Of a stretch of 64,000 nucleotides of DNA, positions 1 through 7,182 are shown in pieces; within the stretch, counting starts at the first letter, position 1, and each line of letters starts with the position of its first letter. The DNA lies in assembly GCA_015152555.1 (NCBI GenBank), contig SUTS01000002.1, positions 1-64,000 on the forward strand. Direction: 5' to 3'. The DNA is from Cyanobacteria bacterium SIG26. GTDB taxonomy: Bacteria > Cyanobacteriota > Vampirovibrionia > Gastranaerophilales > Gastranaerophilaceae. The position numbers and the translations under genes were made by a program. The notes beneath the pieces are model-generated. The model made no database searches, was not told the DNA's origin, and saw nothing but the letters and a program-made list of their open reading frames with translations.

Positions 1-196
1 CTGTTATAGTTTTTATATTATTATTATAACAATTTTCCCACCACATAACAAGAGGGGGGGGTAAATGTCGCTACCAACCGTGGTATAGTTTGGTCAACTA
101 ATGTGCTCCGCATGGGGGGGGTAAATGCACCCTTCCCTGGATGGACTCTGCCGAATACTTCCCGCCCCGAATGGGGAAGGTGTATTCTTATCACCC
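1..196. repeat. Intergenic repeat remnants with two G8 tracts
   Basis: No gene is visible. An 8-G tract followed by TAAATG occurs twice, at about 54-66 and 114-126. The second copy runs into a CCTTCCCTGGATGGACTCTGCC segment (about 131-152), which recurs near 27640, 41265, 44985, 45250 and 61510. Reading frames across this stretch are repeat artefacts. Confidence 0.6.
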
Positions 197-1207
197 CTAC
201 ACAATCCGATATCCCTTACCTCCGGTCAAACAATCTGTTATACCTTTAAACGTTTCAGCCAATATAAATTCTACAGCCTCTTGTGTATCATAAGCCATAT
301 GCGGAGTTAATAAAACATTTGGCAACTTTGCCATATCCTGTATAATTTTTGACGTTGATAGACAATCAATCGAAGATTTATCAAAATTATCTAAACTAGA
401 TTCATCCACACAAGCCACAACATCAAGAGCCAAACCATTAAACTTCCCTGTTTTTGCAACATTATACAGCACCTCATTATCAACCAATTCACCTCGTGAC
501 ACGTTAATAAAGTATGAATTATTTTTCATCAATTCAAATTCTTTTTGCGAAAACATGTGATAATTATCTTTTGTATAAGGTAAATGCAAACTCACAACAT
601 CAGAATTTTGTAATAATTCGTTTAACTCAACATATTCAACCCCAGCAGCTTGCAATTCATAATTTAAAACTATATCATAAGCCAAAATTTTCATCCCAAA
701 AACACGCGCCAAATTACACACAGCAGAACCTATATCACCAGTCCCTACAACACCTAAAGTTAAAGTATTTAAATCACGTCCGGTTAACACATCTTTCAAC
801 ATAAAATTACTATTTTGGATCTCTATCGCTTTTTTAAGATTTCTGACAAGAGTCAACATCACCCCAATAGTAAATTGCGCAACTGATATATTCCCATAAC
901 TGCCAACATTTAACATCGCAATATTTTTACCGACACAAGAATTTATATCAATATGGTCATACCCCGTTGACCTTGTTGAAATAACACGTAAATTCTTAAA
1001 CCGAGACACAATATTTTCATCCACTATAGAATGAATAAAAACACTTATTATCATTGTTTTTTCAAAATCTTCTTCCGATAACTTTTCCAAAGTTTTTTCA
1101 TTCAAGCTTTCAGTGAAAAATTTTATATCAAAATTCGCAAAACTATTCCTATCAAAAAAACTCTCCTCAGACTGTCTATAATCAAAAAATAACATTCTAC
1201 AAGCCAT
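197..1207 (-). CDS. D-isomer-specific 2-hydroxyacid (D-lactate type) dehydrogenase
   Basis: This is an NAD-dependent 2-hydroxyacid dehydrogenase that probably interconverts pyruvate and D-lactate, or a related 2-ketoacid, in the cytosol. The 336-residue length fits the family. The Rossmann motif GTGDIG is at residues 155-160. The family signature INVSRGELVD carries the substrate-binding Arg239, and the catalytic His303 lies in LTPHMAYD. STRSTGYDHID (near 78-87) matches the conserved R/S-x-G-x-D-x-I-D segment. The start has AAAGGAG about 8 nt upstream. It is transcribed alone, divergently from hsp20. A D-lactate role suits a fermenting anaerobe with class III RNR; D-hydroxyisocaproate dehydrogenase or another subfamily cannot be excluded. 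Confidence 0.88.
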   Translation of the reverse strand: MACRMLFFDYRQSEESFFDRNSFANFDIKFFTESLNEKTLEKLSEEDFEKTMIISVFIHSIVDENIVSRFKNLRVISTRSTGYDHIDINSCVGKNIAMLNVGSYGNISVAQFTIGVMLTLVRNLKKAIEIQNSNFMLKDVLTGRDLNTLTLGVVGTGDIGSAVCNLARVFGMKILAYDIVLNYELQAAGVEYVELNELLQNSDVVSLHLPYTKDNYHMFSQKEFELMKNNSYFINVSRGELVDNEVLYNVAKTGKFNGLALDVVACVDESSLDNFDKSSIDCLSTSKIIQDMAKLPNVLLTPHMAYDTQEAVEFILAETFKGITDCLTGGKGYRIV

Positions 1208-1355
1208 AAAAATCTCCTTTTTTTTAAATAATTTTTCCCAAGATAATAAGAAAATCTACTAGCCATAACGACATGTTTTTCAACCAAATATTAAACATTT
1301 TAGCAATGTAACCCATAAAAAAATAAATTATCCTATATAAAAAGGAGATGACAAA

Positions 1356-1832
1356 ATGAAACACGACCTAATGATAAGAGAACCGGAATTATATTTTGAC
1401 AGCATCCACCAAGAATTAGATAACTTTTTACGCGATACATTTTTTGCCCATTCATTTGGCCATCCACTAAAAATAATAAAAAATTCAGTACTTAGACCCG
1501 CTGTAGAAGTTATACAAAATAAAGAAAATTATAAAGTTAAAGTCCAACTCCCCGGTATTAAAAAAGATAACATCGAAGTTGAACTTGATAACGACTTTAT
1601 GACAATTACAGCAGAAACTCACGAGGAAAAAGAAGAACAAGAAAACGATAAGCACTATCACACCTCAGAATTTCGCTATGGCAAATACCAAAGAACAATC
1701 TCATTTGATCAACCAATTAAATGCGAAGACGCCGATGCTCAATATCAAGACGGAATACTTACAATCACAATCCCAAAACAAAAAATCGAAACCAAACAAC
1801 CTAAAAAACTAACTATACACTCAAAAGAATAA
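1356..1832 (+). CDS. hsp20: Hsp20/alpha-crystallin small heat shock protein
   Basis: An ATP-independent holdase chaperone that binds unfolding proteins as large oligomers in the cytosol. The 158 residues contain an alpha-crystallin domain at about 48-150. It has a typical VKVQLPGIKKDNIEVELD strand pair, a FRYGKYQRTISFD segment, and the hallmark DGILTITIPK near the C-terminus. The start has AAAAGGAGATG just upstream and a TATATAAAA stretch that could be its -10. I see no complete CIRCE element upstream. A structured RNA and terminator follow immediately. Confidence 0.95.
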   Translation: MKHDLMIREPELYFDSIHQELDNFLRDTFFAHSFGHPLKIIKNSVLRPAVEVIQNKENYKVKVQLPGIKKDNIEVELDNDFMTITAETHEEKEEQENDKHYHTSEFRYGKYQRTISFDQPIKCEDADAQYQDGILTITIPKQKIETKQPKKLTIHSKE

Positions 1833-1837
1833 AACTT

Positions 1838-2000
1838 ATGTATCCACTACCGAGTTATCCCCGGAGATTTTGGGGCATGCAAAAAAGCGGAAAGGATACA
1901 TCACGGCTGCGAATTGATAGCATGACCAATTCACCTCTACATCAAAAGAGTACCCAGCCGATAAAAAGAGACAGATTAAAAAAATAATCTGTCTCTTTGC
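1838..2000 (+). ncRNA. Putative structured RNA ending in an intrinsic terminator
   Basis: The hsp20-Cys-rich gene gap holds nested complementarity. GTATCC (about 1840) pairs with GGATAC (about 1895), enclosing a CCCC/GGGG helix. CGGCTG (about 1904) pairs with CAGCCG (about 1957), enclosing GAATTG/CAATTC. A 14-bp terminator follows at once. Such ordered pairing ahead of a terminator looks like a discrete small RNA or a structured hsp20 3' UTR. Its lying about 0.7 kb upstream of the hibernation-factor gene raises the possibility of a raiA-type RNA, but I cannot confirm a match to any RNA family by eye. Confidence 0.5.
1965..1998 (+). terminator. Intrinsic terminator after hsp20/structured RNA
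   Basis: AAAGAGACAGATTA pairs perfectly with TAATCTGTCTCTTT across an A-rich loop, giving a 14-bp stem. The A/T-rich flanks would allow termination on either strand. Confidence 0.8.
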
Positions 2001-2077
2001 TTTAAATATATAAAAGGCATGCCCAATTAGGCTATATTTAAAATAATTTACAAAACTTAATAGAGTTATAAATCAGC

Positions 2078-2144
2078 GAAAACCATGTCACACCATGGTT
2101 TTCCATGTTTAATTCCACCCAAAACCATGTCAGCACATGGTTTT
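2078..2144. repeat. Two tandem ACCATG hairpins
   Basis: GAAAACCATG/CATGGTTTTC (2078-2103) and AAAACCATGT/ACATGGTTTT (2121-2144) are 10-bp perfect hairpins 17 nt apart. The right end of the second, ACATGGTTTTGCCCC, recurs exactly at 19985-19999 in the rplX-rplN gap, so this is a dispersed palindromic element rather than a terminator. Confidence 0.6.
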
Positions 2145-2304
2145 GCCCCACAACCAAGCCCCAAACCCCAGAACCCGCGCCATTATTGGCGTTTGTTACA
2201 AATCTTCATAACAACATGTCCGAGCCTTGAAAAAAAAAACTTATTTTCTATAATAAAAATATGAAGTCGGAAATCCATTGATATTACGGCTTTAGGGGAG
2301 ATAT

Positions 2305-2346
2305 ATGATATCTTTTGGATATCTAACAGATTTTATAGATAAGTAA
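2305..2346 (+). CDS. Possible 13-residue leader peptide
   Basis: A mini reading frame, MISFGYLTDFIDK, follows a strong ribosome-binding site (AGGGGAG, 5-6 nt spacing) and ends just before the Cys-rich gene. It carries the ISFG motif seen near the start of several orphan proteins in this window. It could be a leader peptide, or the displaced start of a once longer gene. The evidence is only SD quality and position. Confidence 0.25.
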   Translation: MISFGYLTDFIDK

Positions 2347-2380
2347 GTGGAGAAAAGATAAATTGTTGAGAAGTAGGGAT

Positions 2381-2584
2381 ATGGGCAGAGCTGTTGCTGT
2401 AAGAAGATGGACCACAACAGCATTAGAATGTTATAAAAGAGGCTGCAATTGTGAAGGTTGTTTCTACAGAGACTTTTTCAGCGGCTCATCACAAAAATGT
2501 CAAATGAAAGCGTCAGTACTTGAGTTAGTAAGAGTTATTGGCACTCCGGACGTGGAATTACCTCAATTTTTAGCAGATGAATAA
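2381..2584 (+). CDS. Small Cys-rich conserved protein
   Basis: A 67-residue basic protein (72-73 residues if the in-frame TTG at 2363 is used). The centre has RGCNCEGCFYRDFF followed by a fourth Cys (QKCQMK), giving C-x-C-x2-C plus a distal Cys. This arrangement could bind zinc or an Fe-S cluster. The C-terminal half (SVLELVRVIGTPDVELPQFL) looks like a helix then an extended tail. I do not recognise a characterised family. ATG 2381 has GTAGGG very close; GGAG lies 10 nt before TTG 2363, so the start is uncertain. A 12-bp inverted repeat follows. Confidence 0.6.
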   Translation: MGRAVAVRRWTTTALECYKRGCNCEGCFYRDFFSGSSQKCQMKASVLELVRVIGTPDVELPQFLADE

Positions 2585-2591
2585 CCAAAAT

Positions 2592-2644
2592 TTTGATAAT
2601 TTCGCATTTTAGCACTTTAAAAATTATCAAAAATATGTTATACT
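2592..2644 (+). promoter_or_regulatory. Promoter with overlapping inverted repeat before hpf
   Basis: TTTTGATAATTT (from about 2591) and AAATTATCAAAA (ending about 2632) form a 12-bp inverted repeat. It overlaps a -35-like TTTAAA (2616) and precedes an extended -10 TGTTATACT (-10 at 2639-2644). It could be an operator for hpf or a weak terminator of the preceding gene. Confidence 0.45.
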
Positions 2645-2675
2645 AGCAAAGCAGTAGTATATATGGAGGTTTTAT

Positions 2676-3056
2676 ATGCACATACACGTTAACGGAAGAA
2701 ACATTGAAATTACAGATGCTATTAAAGCTTATGTAAAAGAAAAAATCGGCAAAGTTGCAACACGTTATGACCAAATTCAAGGTATCGACGTTGTGTTATC
2801 AGTTATCAAAAATCCTGCTGCAGAAGGTAAACACATCGCAGAAATCATTTGTAAAACAAATTCAGGTATTGTCCGTTGTGAAGAAGCTGCAGAATCAATG
2901 TATGCAAGTATTGACTTGTTAGCTGACAAATTTGCAAGACAAATCACTAAGCTTAAAGACAAAAATATTTCTTCAGACAAAGCTTCTATCCGTACCGATC
3001 TAAAAGAAGAAACTGTTGAAGAAGAAACTGAAGAAATAAATGCAATTGAAGAATAG
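2676..3056 (+). CDS. hpf: Ribosome hibernation promoting factor (short HPF/RaiA)
   Basis: Binds the 30S decoding channel in starving cells and silences ribosomes. The 126 residues begin with the S30AE fold: MHIHVNGRNIEITDAIKAYV, then a K-rich second helix ending DQIQGIDVVLSV. The domain occupies about 1-98. A short acidic tail (EETVEEETEE) replaces the C-terminal dimerisation domain of long HPF, so this is the short form. The start has ATGGAGG 6-9 nt upstream. It is monocistronic, with an extended -10 promoter before it and a strong terminator after it. Confidence 0.92.
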   Translation: MHIHVNGRNIEITDAIKAYVKEKIGKVATRYDQIQGIDVVLSVIKNPAAEGKHIAEIICKTNSGIVRCEEAAESMYASIDLLADKFARQITKLKDKNISSDKASIRTDLKEETVEEETEEINAIEE

Positions 3057-3086
3057 TTTTCATATAAGTTATAAATCGATAATTAG

Positions 3087-3113
3087 ACCGCTATGTAATA
3101 CATAGCGGTTTTT
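3087..3113 (+). terminator. Intrinsic terminator of hpf
   Basis: ACCGCTATG pairs with CATAGCGGT around a short loop and is followed by TTTTATTTT. Confidence 0.9.
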
Positions 3114-3272
3114 ATTTTAATTTAAATTAAATATAAAATTTCATTGACTTTACAAAAAAAAACATTATACACATGTCAAAGCTCATACATTTAGATGATT
3201 TTTGCCAAAAAAGTTGGGGAAAATCAAAAAATGACCGACAATATTAATAAAATAACATGTAGAGGTAGAACT

Positions 3273-3965
3273 ATGAGATTAAACAGTGGAATTCATTATA
3301 ACGATAACGGATTAACAACGTCTATACGTGCGATGCATTTGCAATCTGAAATAATCGCTATTGGTAACGAAAATATTACCGGATTCGACAAAGTCGGATA
3401 CCAACGAAAAGAAGCTGTTGTATCTTCATTTACTGAATTTTTAGGTGTACACGGATTATCTACAACGCGAGATGACAAAGTCGGCCGTATCGCAGTTTCT
3501 GATAATCCTTTAGATATTGCTATAGCAAATAAAGGTTATTTCCAAATAAAAACAAAAAACGGAACACAATTATCACGTGATGGACGTTTCCAAATCGCAA
3601 AAGACGGAACTTTAGTAAATCTGGAAAACGCTCAAGTATTATCAAGCGCAGGTGTACCTATTAAATTCCCGTATATTCCACAAGATTTAAAAGAAATTAA
3701 AATCGACATGAGCGGCAAAATCACGATGTTTGACCCAAAAACATACAAAGTAAACGTCATCGGACAGTTAGGAGTTGTTGATAGCAACGGAATATCCGTG
3801 ATTGACCCAAATATTAAACAAGGTTGTAATGAGTATTCAAACGTAGAATTGCAAAGAGAATTTATGGCAATGATGCCGGCTTTAAAAACCTTTGATGCAA
3901 ACAGAAATATGTTTATGCTCCAAAACTCAGTATTAGGAAAGACAATTTCCCAATTGAGTTCATAA
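3273..3965 (+). CDS. Flagellar basal-body rod protein, FlgF/FlgG family
   Basis: A rod component of the flagellar axial structure, exported by the flagellar type III apparatus. The 230 residues show the family layout. The N-terminal helix (IRAMHLQSEIIAIGNENITGFDKVGYQRKE) has the AxNIxNxxTxGYK-like core. A D1 beta region contains DNPLDIAIANKGYFQI and LSRDGRFQIAKDGTLVN. The C-terminal helix is SNVELQREFMAMMPALKTFDANRNMF. ATG 3273 is chosen because AGAGGTAG precedes it; an upstream in-frame ATG would add 26 residues with no family similarity. It is first of four rod genes. FlgF versus FlgG cannot be settled by eye. Confidence 0.85.
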   Translation: MRLNSGIHYNDNGLTTSIRAMHLQSEIIAIGNENITGFDKVGYQRKEAVVSSFTEFLGVHGLSTTRDDKVGRIAVSDNPLDIAIANKGYFQIKTKNGTQLSRDGRFQIAKDGTLVNLENAQVLSSAGVPIKFPYIPQDLKEIKIDMSGKITMFDPKTYKVNVIGQLGVVDSNGISVIDPNIKQGCNEYSNVELQREFMAMMPALKTFDANRNMFMLQNSVLGKTISQLSS

Positions 3966-3986
3966 TAAAATTTAGAGGTAAGAATA

Positions 3987-4703
3987 ATGTATAATTTCCA
4001 AGGTATAATTTCAAAAGGTATAAATAACTCACTTGTGCAATGGGATAGATTTGGACAAATAGCACAAAATGTCACAAACTATCAAACAACAGGTTACAAA
4101 GGAATTACCTTTGAACAAGTATTACGCGAAGACGGCTATCTAACAGGTTCTGTAAGAATGAATAATTCTCAAGGTAGCATAAAAATTACCAGCAACCCCT
4201 ATGATATAGCCATTGATGGAGCCGGATATATCCCTGTTGTATCACCAAACGGAGAAGTTCAATACACAAGAGACGGTGCTTTTAAACAAGGAAAAGACGG
4301 ATATTTAACCACTCGTGACGGATGGATTGTCGGCGAAGGTATCCAAATCCCATCTAATTGTTTTAAATTTGTAATCAAAGAAAACGGTGACGTTATGGCA
4401 TACGACTCTCGCGGGGCTAAAGCAAAAAAAGTCGGAACAATCCCGCTTGTTGTCTTTGAAAATCCGGCAGGTATGGTCCAAACAGATATGAACAGACTCA
4501 AGCCAACCGACGAGGCCGGAGAAGCAAAATTGGTTAAAAATCACGATTGTATTAAACAAAACAACTTAGAAGCTTCTAACGTTAATATGTATAGATCAGC
4601 ACTTGATTTATCAAGGATGAACGCTTCGATGATTGCAAGTATGCAAATGATAAAACTTGCGGATCAAATGTACAACAAATCAATCAATATCAGAGAAGGT
4701 TAA
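3987..4703 (+). CDS. Flagellar basal-body rod protein, FlgF/FlgG family (second copy)
   Basis: A 238-residue rod protein of the same family as its upstream neighbour. The N-terminal helix contains AQNVTNYQTTGYKGITFE. The beta region has NPYDIAIDGAGYIPVV and YTRDGAFKQGKDGYL. The C-terminal NLEASNVNMYRSALDLSRMNASM is the classic ExSNVn rod tail. The distal portion is closer to FlgG than the upstream copy. It starts 21 nt after that gene with GAGGTAAG as ribosome-binding site, so they are co-transcribed. The two paralogues are probably proximal and distal rod subunits. Confidence 0.88.
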   Translation: MYNFQGIISKGINNSLVQWDRFGQIAQNVTNYQTTGYKGITFEQVLREDGYLTGSVRMNNSQGSIKITSNPYDIAIDGAGYIPVVSPNGEVQYTRDGAFKQGKDGYLTTRDGWIVGEGIQIPSNCFKFVIKENGDVMAYDSRGAKAKKVGTIPLVVFENPAGMVQTDMNRLKPTDEAGEAKLVKNHDCIKQNNLEASNVNMYRSALDLSRMNASMIASMQMIKLADQMYNKSINIREG

Positions 4704-4727
4704 TAAATAACTGACGAAAGGTAAAAT

Positions 4728-5075
4728 ATGTATACTTCATTAAATAGCATGGGTAAAGTTTCAGTAATGTTAGATTTAATATCTCAAAGACAAAAAGCTT
4801 TGGGTTCTAACATCGCGAACGTTGATACCCCAGGATATGTAAGACAAGACATAAATTTTGGACAATATTTAAGCTCAATGAACAGTCCATTAGAAACAAG
4901 ATTGTCTGAAAAACTAGGTCCATCAGCAGTAATTTCAGATCAATCAGAAGGTCCGATTAATCCTGCTAAAGAGCTTGTACAAATGCAAGAAAACTCAATT
5001 TTGTACGCAGCAGCGGCTCGCAGGATGACAAATATAGTTACAGAAATGAAAACCGTAATAAACGTAGGAAAATAA
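4728..5075 (+). CDS. flgB: Flagellar basal-body rod protein FlgB
   Basis: The proximal rod subunit. At 115 residues it is close to the usual FlgB length of about 110-140. LGSNIANVDTPGYVRQDINFGQYL (residues 25-48) is the FlgB/FlgC family core, and NPAKELVQMQENSILYAAAARRM matches the FlgB C-terminal helix. It has GAAAGG before the start and is followed 17 nt later by flgC, the universal order. Confidence 0.92.
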   Translation: MYTSLNSMGKVSVMLDLISQRQKALGSNIANVDTPGYVRQDINFGQYLSSMNSPLETRLSEKLGPSAVISDQSEGPINPAKELVQMQENSILYAAAARRMTNIVTEMKTVINVGK

Positions 5076-5092
5076 TTAGGCAGGTGATATAA

Positions 5093-5539
5093 ATGGGTAT
5101 AATGGATTCAATGGATATGGGCGCAAGAGCCCTACAAGTACACGGAAAACGTATTGACGTTCACGCCAAAAACATCGCGAACCTCGATACCCCAAATTAC
5201 GTTAGAAAAATCCCTGTATTACATGCGATTGATGACTTGTCATTCCACGGAATTATGAACAATATGAAGGAAGATGTTTTTGGAGTTGGAACACTTCCGA
5301 CGTTATCAGGTGGCGTAAGCTTTTCAGGTGTTGTTGAAGATCCGACCCTAGGACACAAAATCTACAAACCGGGACACCCTGATGCTGATGAAAACGGATA
5401 TATAAGAGGCTCAAACGTAAACGCAATGGTCGATATGGCTGACGCATTAATGGCTCAACGCGCTTACGAAGCAAACCTTGCGCTAGTTAATATATCAAAA
5501 ACAATGGCTCAAAGGGCATTAGAAATCGGTAAGGGGTAA
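5093..5539 (+). CDS. flgC: Flagellar basal-body rod protein FlgC
   Basis: A proximal rod subunit of 148 residues. The N-terminal HAKNIANLDTPNYVRKIPVLHA and the C-terminal YIRGSNVNAMVDMADALMAQRAYEANLALVN are diagnostic for FlgC. AGGTGA lies upstream of the ATG. In most genomes fliE and fliF follow, but here the operon stops and a repeat region begins. No other flagellar gene is in the window, so the rest of the apparatus, if present, is elsewhere. Confidence 0.95.
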   Translation: MGIMDSMDMGARALQVHGKRIDVHAKNIANLDTPNYVRKIPVLHAIDDLSFHGIMNNMKEDVFGVGTLPTLSGGVSFSGVVEDPTLGHKIYKPGHPDADENGYIRGSNVNAMVDMADALMAQRAYEANLALVNISKTMAQRALEIGKG

Positions 5540-5664
5540 ATAGAAGTTAATTTATATAACGACCGCGGTTTAGTTTATTAGAAAATATTTGTGTATAATA
5601 ATTGGCATAATGATATTTTTCTGATAAGATAATACCAAGCGAGTCGTAGTGGCACTCTGCCGCA

Positions 5665-5687
5665 GAAAACGATTAAGTATGGTTTTC
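5665..5687. repeat. TAAGT-loop hairpin, copy 1
   Basis: GAAAACGAT-TAAGT-ATGGTTTTC, one mismatch in a 9-bp stem. It is preceded by GTCGTAGTGGCACTCTGCCGC, in which GTCGTAGTGGC equals the first 11 bases of the tRNA-Leu gene downstream. Confidence 0.7.
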
Positions 5688-5770
5688 CGATACAAAGTGA
5701 ACAAAATTTTTGTCATTCTGAACTTGTTTCAGAATCTTAAAAATTTTTGTGAGCCTGTATACGAAGAGTT

Positions 5771-5859
5771 GAGGGTTGTGCTTGACACAACATCCGCCAC
5801 GTAGACAAGCAATCAATTGTACTTTTTGACAAATTTATATCGAGTCATGTCGTAGTGGC
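5771..5859. repeat. 89-bp direct repeat, left copy (ends in 5' tRNA-Leu fragment)
   Basis: Identical to 5896-5984 at a 125-bp offset. The last 12 bases include the first 11 nt of tRNA-Leu (GTCGTAGTGGC). After that the sequence departs into ACTCTGCCGC and a TAAGT-loop hairpin instead of the rest of the tRNA. Confidence 0.85.
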
Positions 5860-5870
5860 ACTCTGCCGCA

Positions 5871-5893
5871 GAAAACGATTAAGTATCGTTTTC
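5871..5893. repeat. TAAGT-loop hairpin, copy 2
   Basis: GAAAACGAT-TAAGT-ATCGTTTTC is a perfect 9-bp stem with the same loop as the copies near 45010 and 61534, whose stems differ by compensatory changes. Confidence 0.8.
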
Positions 5894-5895
5894 GA

Positions 5896-5984
5896 GAGGG
5901 TTGTGCTTGACACAACATCCGCCACGTAGACAAGCAATCAATTGTACTTTTTGACAAATTTATATCGAGTCATGTCGTAGTGGC
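5896..5984. repeat. 89-bp direct repeat, right copy (leads into intact tRNA-Leu)
   Basis: The second copy of the 5771-5859 repeat. It provides the upstream flank and the first 11 nt of the intact tRNA-Leu gene. Confidence 0.85.
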
Positions 5985-6057
5985 GGAATGGTAGACGCGC
6001 ACGCTTGAGGGGCGTGTGGAGAGATCTGTGGGGGTTCGAGTCCCCCCTACGACACCA
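5974..6057 (+). tRNA. tRNA-Leu (anticodon GAG)
   Basis: Acceptor GTCGTAG pairs with CTACGAC. The anticodon stem CACGC/GCGTG encloses loop TTGAGGG, giving anticodon GAG. GGGGGTTCGAGTCCCCC forms the T arm. There is an extra arm before it, as expected for class II Leu tRNA. A at the discriminator position is followed by an encoded CCA. Confidence 0.95.
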
Positions 6058-6111
6058 TTGCACGAAGTGTAATCAGAATGCGTGAGGGACACAGAACTGA
6101 CATAAAACTGT

Positions 6112-6191
6112 CATTCCGGACTTGATCCGGAATCTATCAATTTTAATATAACCAAATTGGATAGACCCTGAATCAAGTTCAGGGTGACAAA
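6112..6191. repeat. Long imperfect palindrome (BIME-like)
   Basis: GTCATTCCGGACTTGATCCG and the following ATCTATCAATTT are mirrored by AAATTGGATAG and CCTGAATCAAGTTCAGGGTGAC across a short AT loop, with arms of about 35 nt. The core resembles the GTCATTCTGAACTTGTTTCA palindromes at about 5713 and 61752. Confidence 0.65.
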
Positions 6192-6248
6192 AAAGTTTAA
6201 CGCGAACAGGTCAAGAGAAGCCCGCCATCGACATTATTATATTTAAGC

Positions 6249-6270
6249 GGTGCAATAAATTACACCATAC
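6249..6270. repeat. Degenerate REP element
   Basis: GGTGCAATAAATTACACCATAC differs at two positions from the REP at 7183-7204. Confidence 0.6.
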
Positions 6271-6310
6271 AAATTGAACTTATTTCAACATCTTCAAAGA
6301 GGTATATATT

Positions 6311-6562
6311 ATGCAAATTCATCAAATCTCATACAACAATAAACTCTCATTTGAGAACAAATATAAATTAAGTAAAGAAACTATCAAACTATTAGAACAA
6401 AACACAAAACTACCTCTCGAGAAAATGAAATCTATACCAATTGAAGAACCTATTAACAATGTAAAAAAACATACTTCATTTTTGGGAAAAGTTAAACATA
6501 AGTGTAAAAAAATAAAAGATAATATAGATAATTTTATTCTTGTATATATTTTAAAAATTTAA
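6311..6562 (+). CDS. Small basic hypothetical protein
   Basis: 83 residues, Lys-rich, with no recognised domain. The N-terminus (MQIHQISYNNKLSFENKYKL) has the ISY/LSF-type motif typical of lineage-specific proteins in this window. The C-terminus (FILVYILKI) is hydrophobic and might touch membrane. AAGAGG precedes the ATG. It sits between REP-like repeats next to the RAYT gene and may be a remnant. Confidence 0.5.
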   Translation: MQIHQISYNNKLSFENKYKLSKETIKLLEQNTKLPLEKMKSIPIEEPINNVKKHTSFLGKVKHKCKKIKDNIDNFILVYILKI

Positions 6563-6594
6563 AACCATAACAATAATTAGCCAGCTTGTAGCTT

Positions 6595-6616
6595 GTAGGG
6601 TGCAATTTATTGCACC
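6595..6616. repeat. REP element, left flank of RAYT
   Basis: GTAGGGTGCAATTTATTGCACC, internally palindromic (GGTGCAAT/ATTGCACC region). It is the exact reverse complement of 7183-7204. Confidence 0.85.
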
Positions 6617-6620
6617 ATGA

Positions 6621-7160
6621 TTATTCATAATCTAATGTATTAATTTTATATTTATCATCAAAATTACACCAATCGATGTCATAATATTTGTTCTGCACAA
6701 ACTTTTTAAATGACGAATATTCCCAATCTTTTGGTGGTATATTATAATGTTTTATTGAATTGTAATGAATATAATCTATATGTTTATGCAAATCTTCTTC
6801 ATCTCTAATTATATGGTCATAATATCGTCTTTGCCAAATTCCTTTTTCTCCACGTTTTATTGCAGAATTTGTTAATTCTTTACAAATATACTTATTATTA
6901 ACATTTGATGAAAAATGATATTTAATAGCTCTGATAATATTTGGAATATTGTTAGGATTGTTTGCTGAAATAATTAAATGACAATGTTCTTTTAATATAG
7001 AAATTGCTATTATTTCAAATTGATATTTTGACAATGCATTCTTAAAACTGTTTCGTAAAAGTTCAATATTTGATAATAATATTTCTCTACGATTGTATGT
7101 GACAAAAGTAATAAAAACAGGATTATTTGAACTTCTAAAATATCTTTTATAATTACTCAT
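6621..7160 (-). CDS. REP-associated tyrosine transposase (RAYT, Y1 HUH family)
   Basis: A single-strand DNA transposase of the IS200/IS605-related RAYT group, expected to nick and join REP hairpins. The 179 residues (from MSNYKRYF) hold ITFVTYNRREIL at the start, the HUH motif EHCHLIIS (His59, His61), WQRRYYDHIIRDEEDLHKHI with candidate catalytic Tyr113/114, and IDYIHYNSIKHY near 129-139. ATG 7160 is chosen because the longer frame would run through the flanking REP. The gene lies between perfect 22-bp inverted REP copies, the usual layout for a non-mobile, domesticated RAYT. Confidence 0.9.
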   Translation of the reverse strand: MSNYKRYFRSSNNPVFITFVTYNRREILLSNIELLRNSFKNALSKYQFEIIAISILKEHCHLIISANNPNNIPNIIRAIKYHFSSNVNNKYICKELTNSAIKRGEKGIWQRRYYDHIIRDEEDLHKHIDYIHYNSIKHYNIPPKDWEYSSFKKFVQNKYYDIDWCNFDDKYKINTLDYE

Positions 7161-7182
7161 ACTTATTATATTAACATAATTT

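Larger units (their letters stand above)
5540..5973. other. Gene-free repeat region before tRNA-Leu
   Basis: Holds a TTCTGAACTTGTTTCAGAA palindrome (about 5716-5734), two TAAGT-loop hairpins, and two copies of an 89-bp repeat containing the first bases of tRNA-Leu. No open frame with family character is present. Confidence 0.7.
6058..6310. other. Short intergenic region with palindromic repeats
   Basis: Holds a long imperfect palindrome (6112-6191) and a degenerate RAYT-type REP (6249-6270). No gene is seen. Confidence 0.6.

Noticed and set aside
125-310. 61-residue plus-strand frame overlapping the dehydrogenase end
   Set aside because: It is built from the CCCTGGATGGACTCTGCC repeat and the antisense of the dehydrogenase 3' end.
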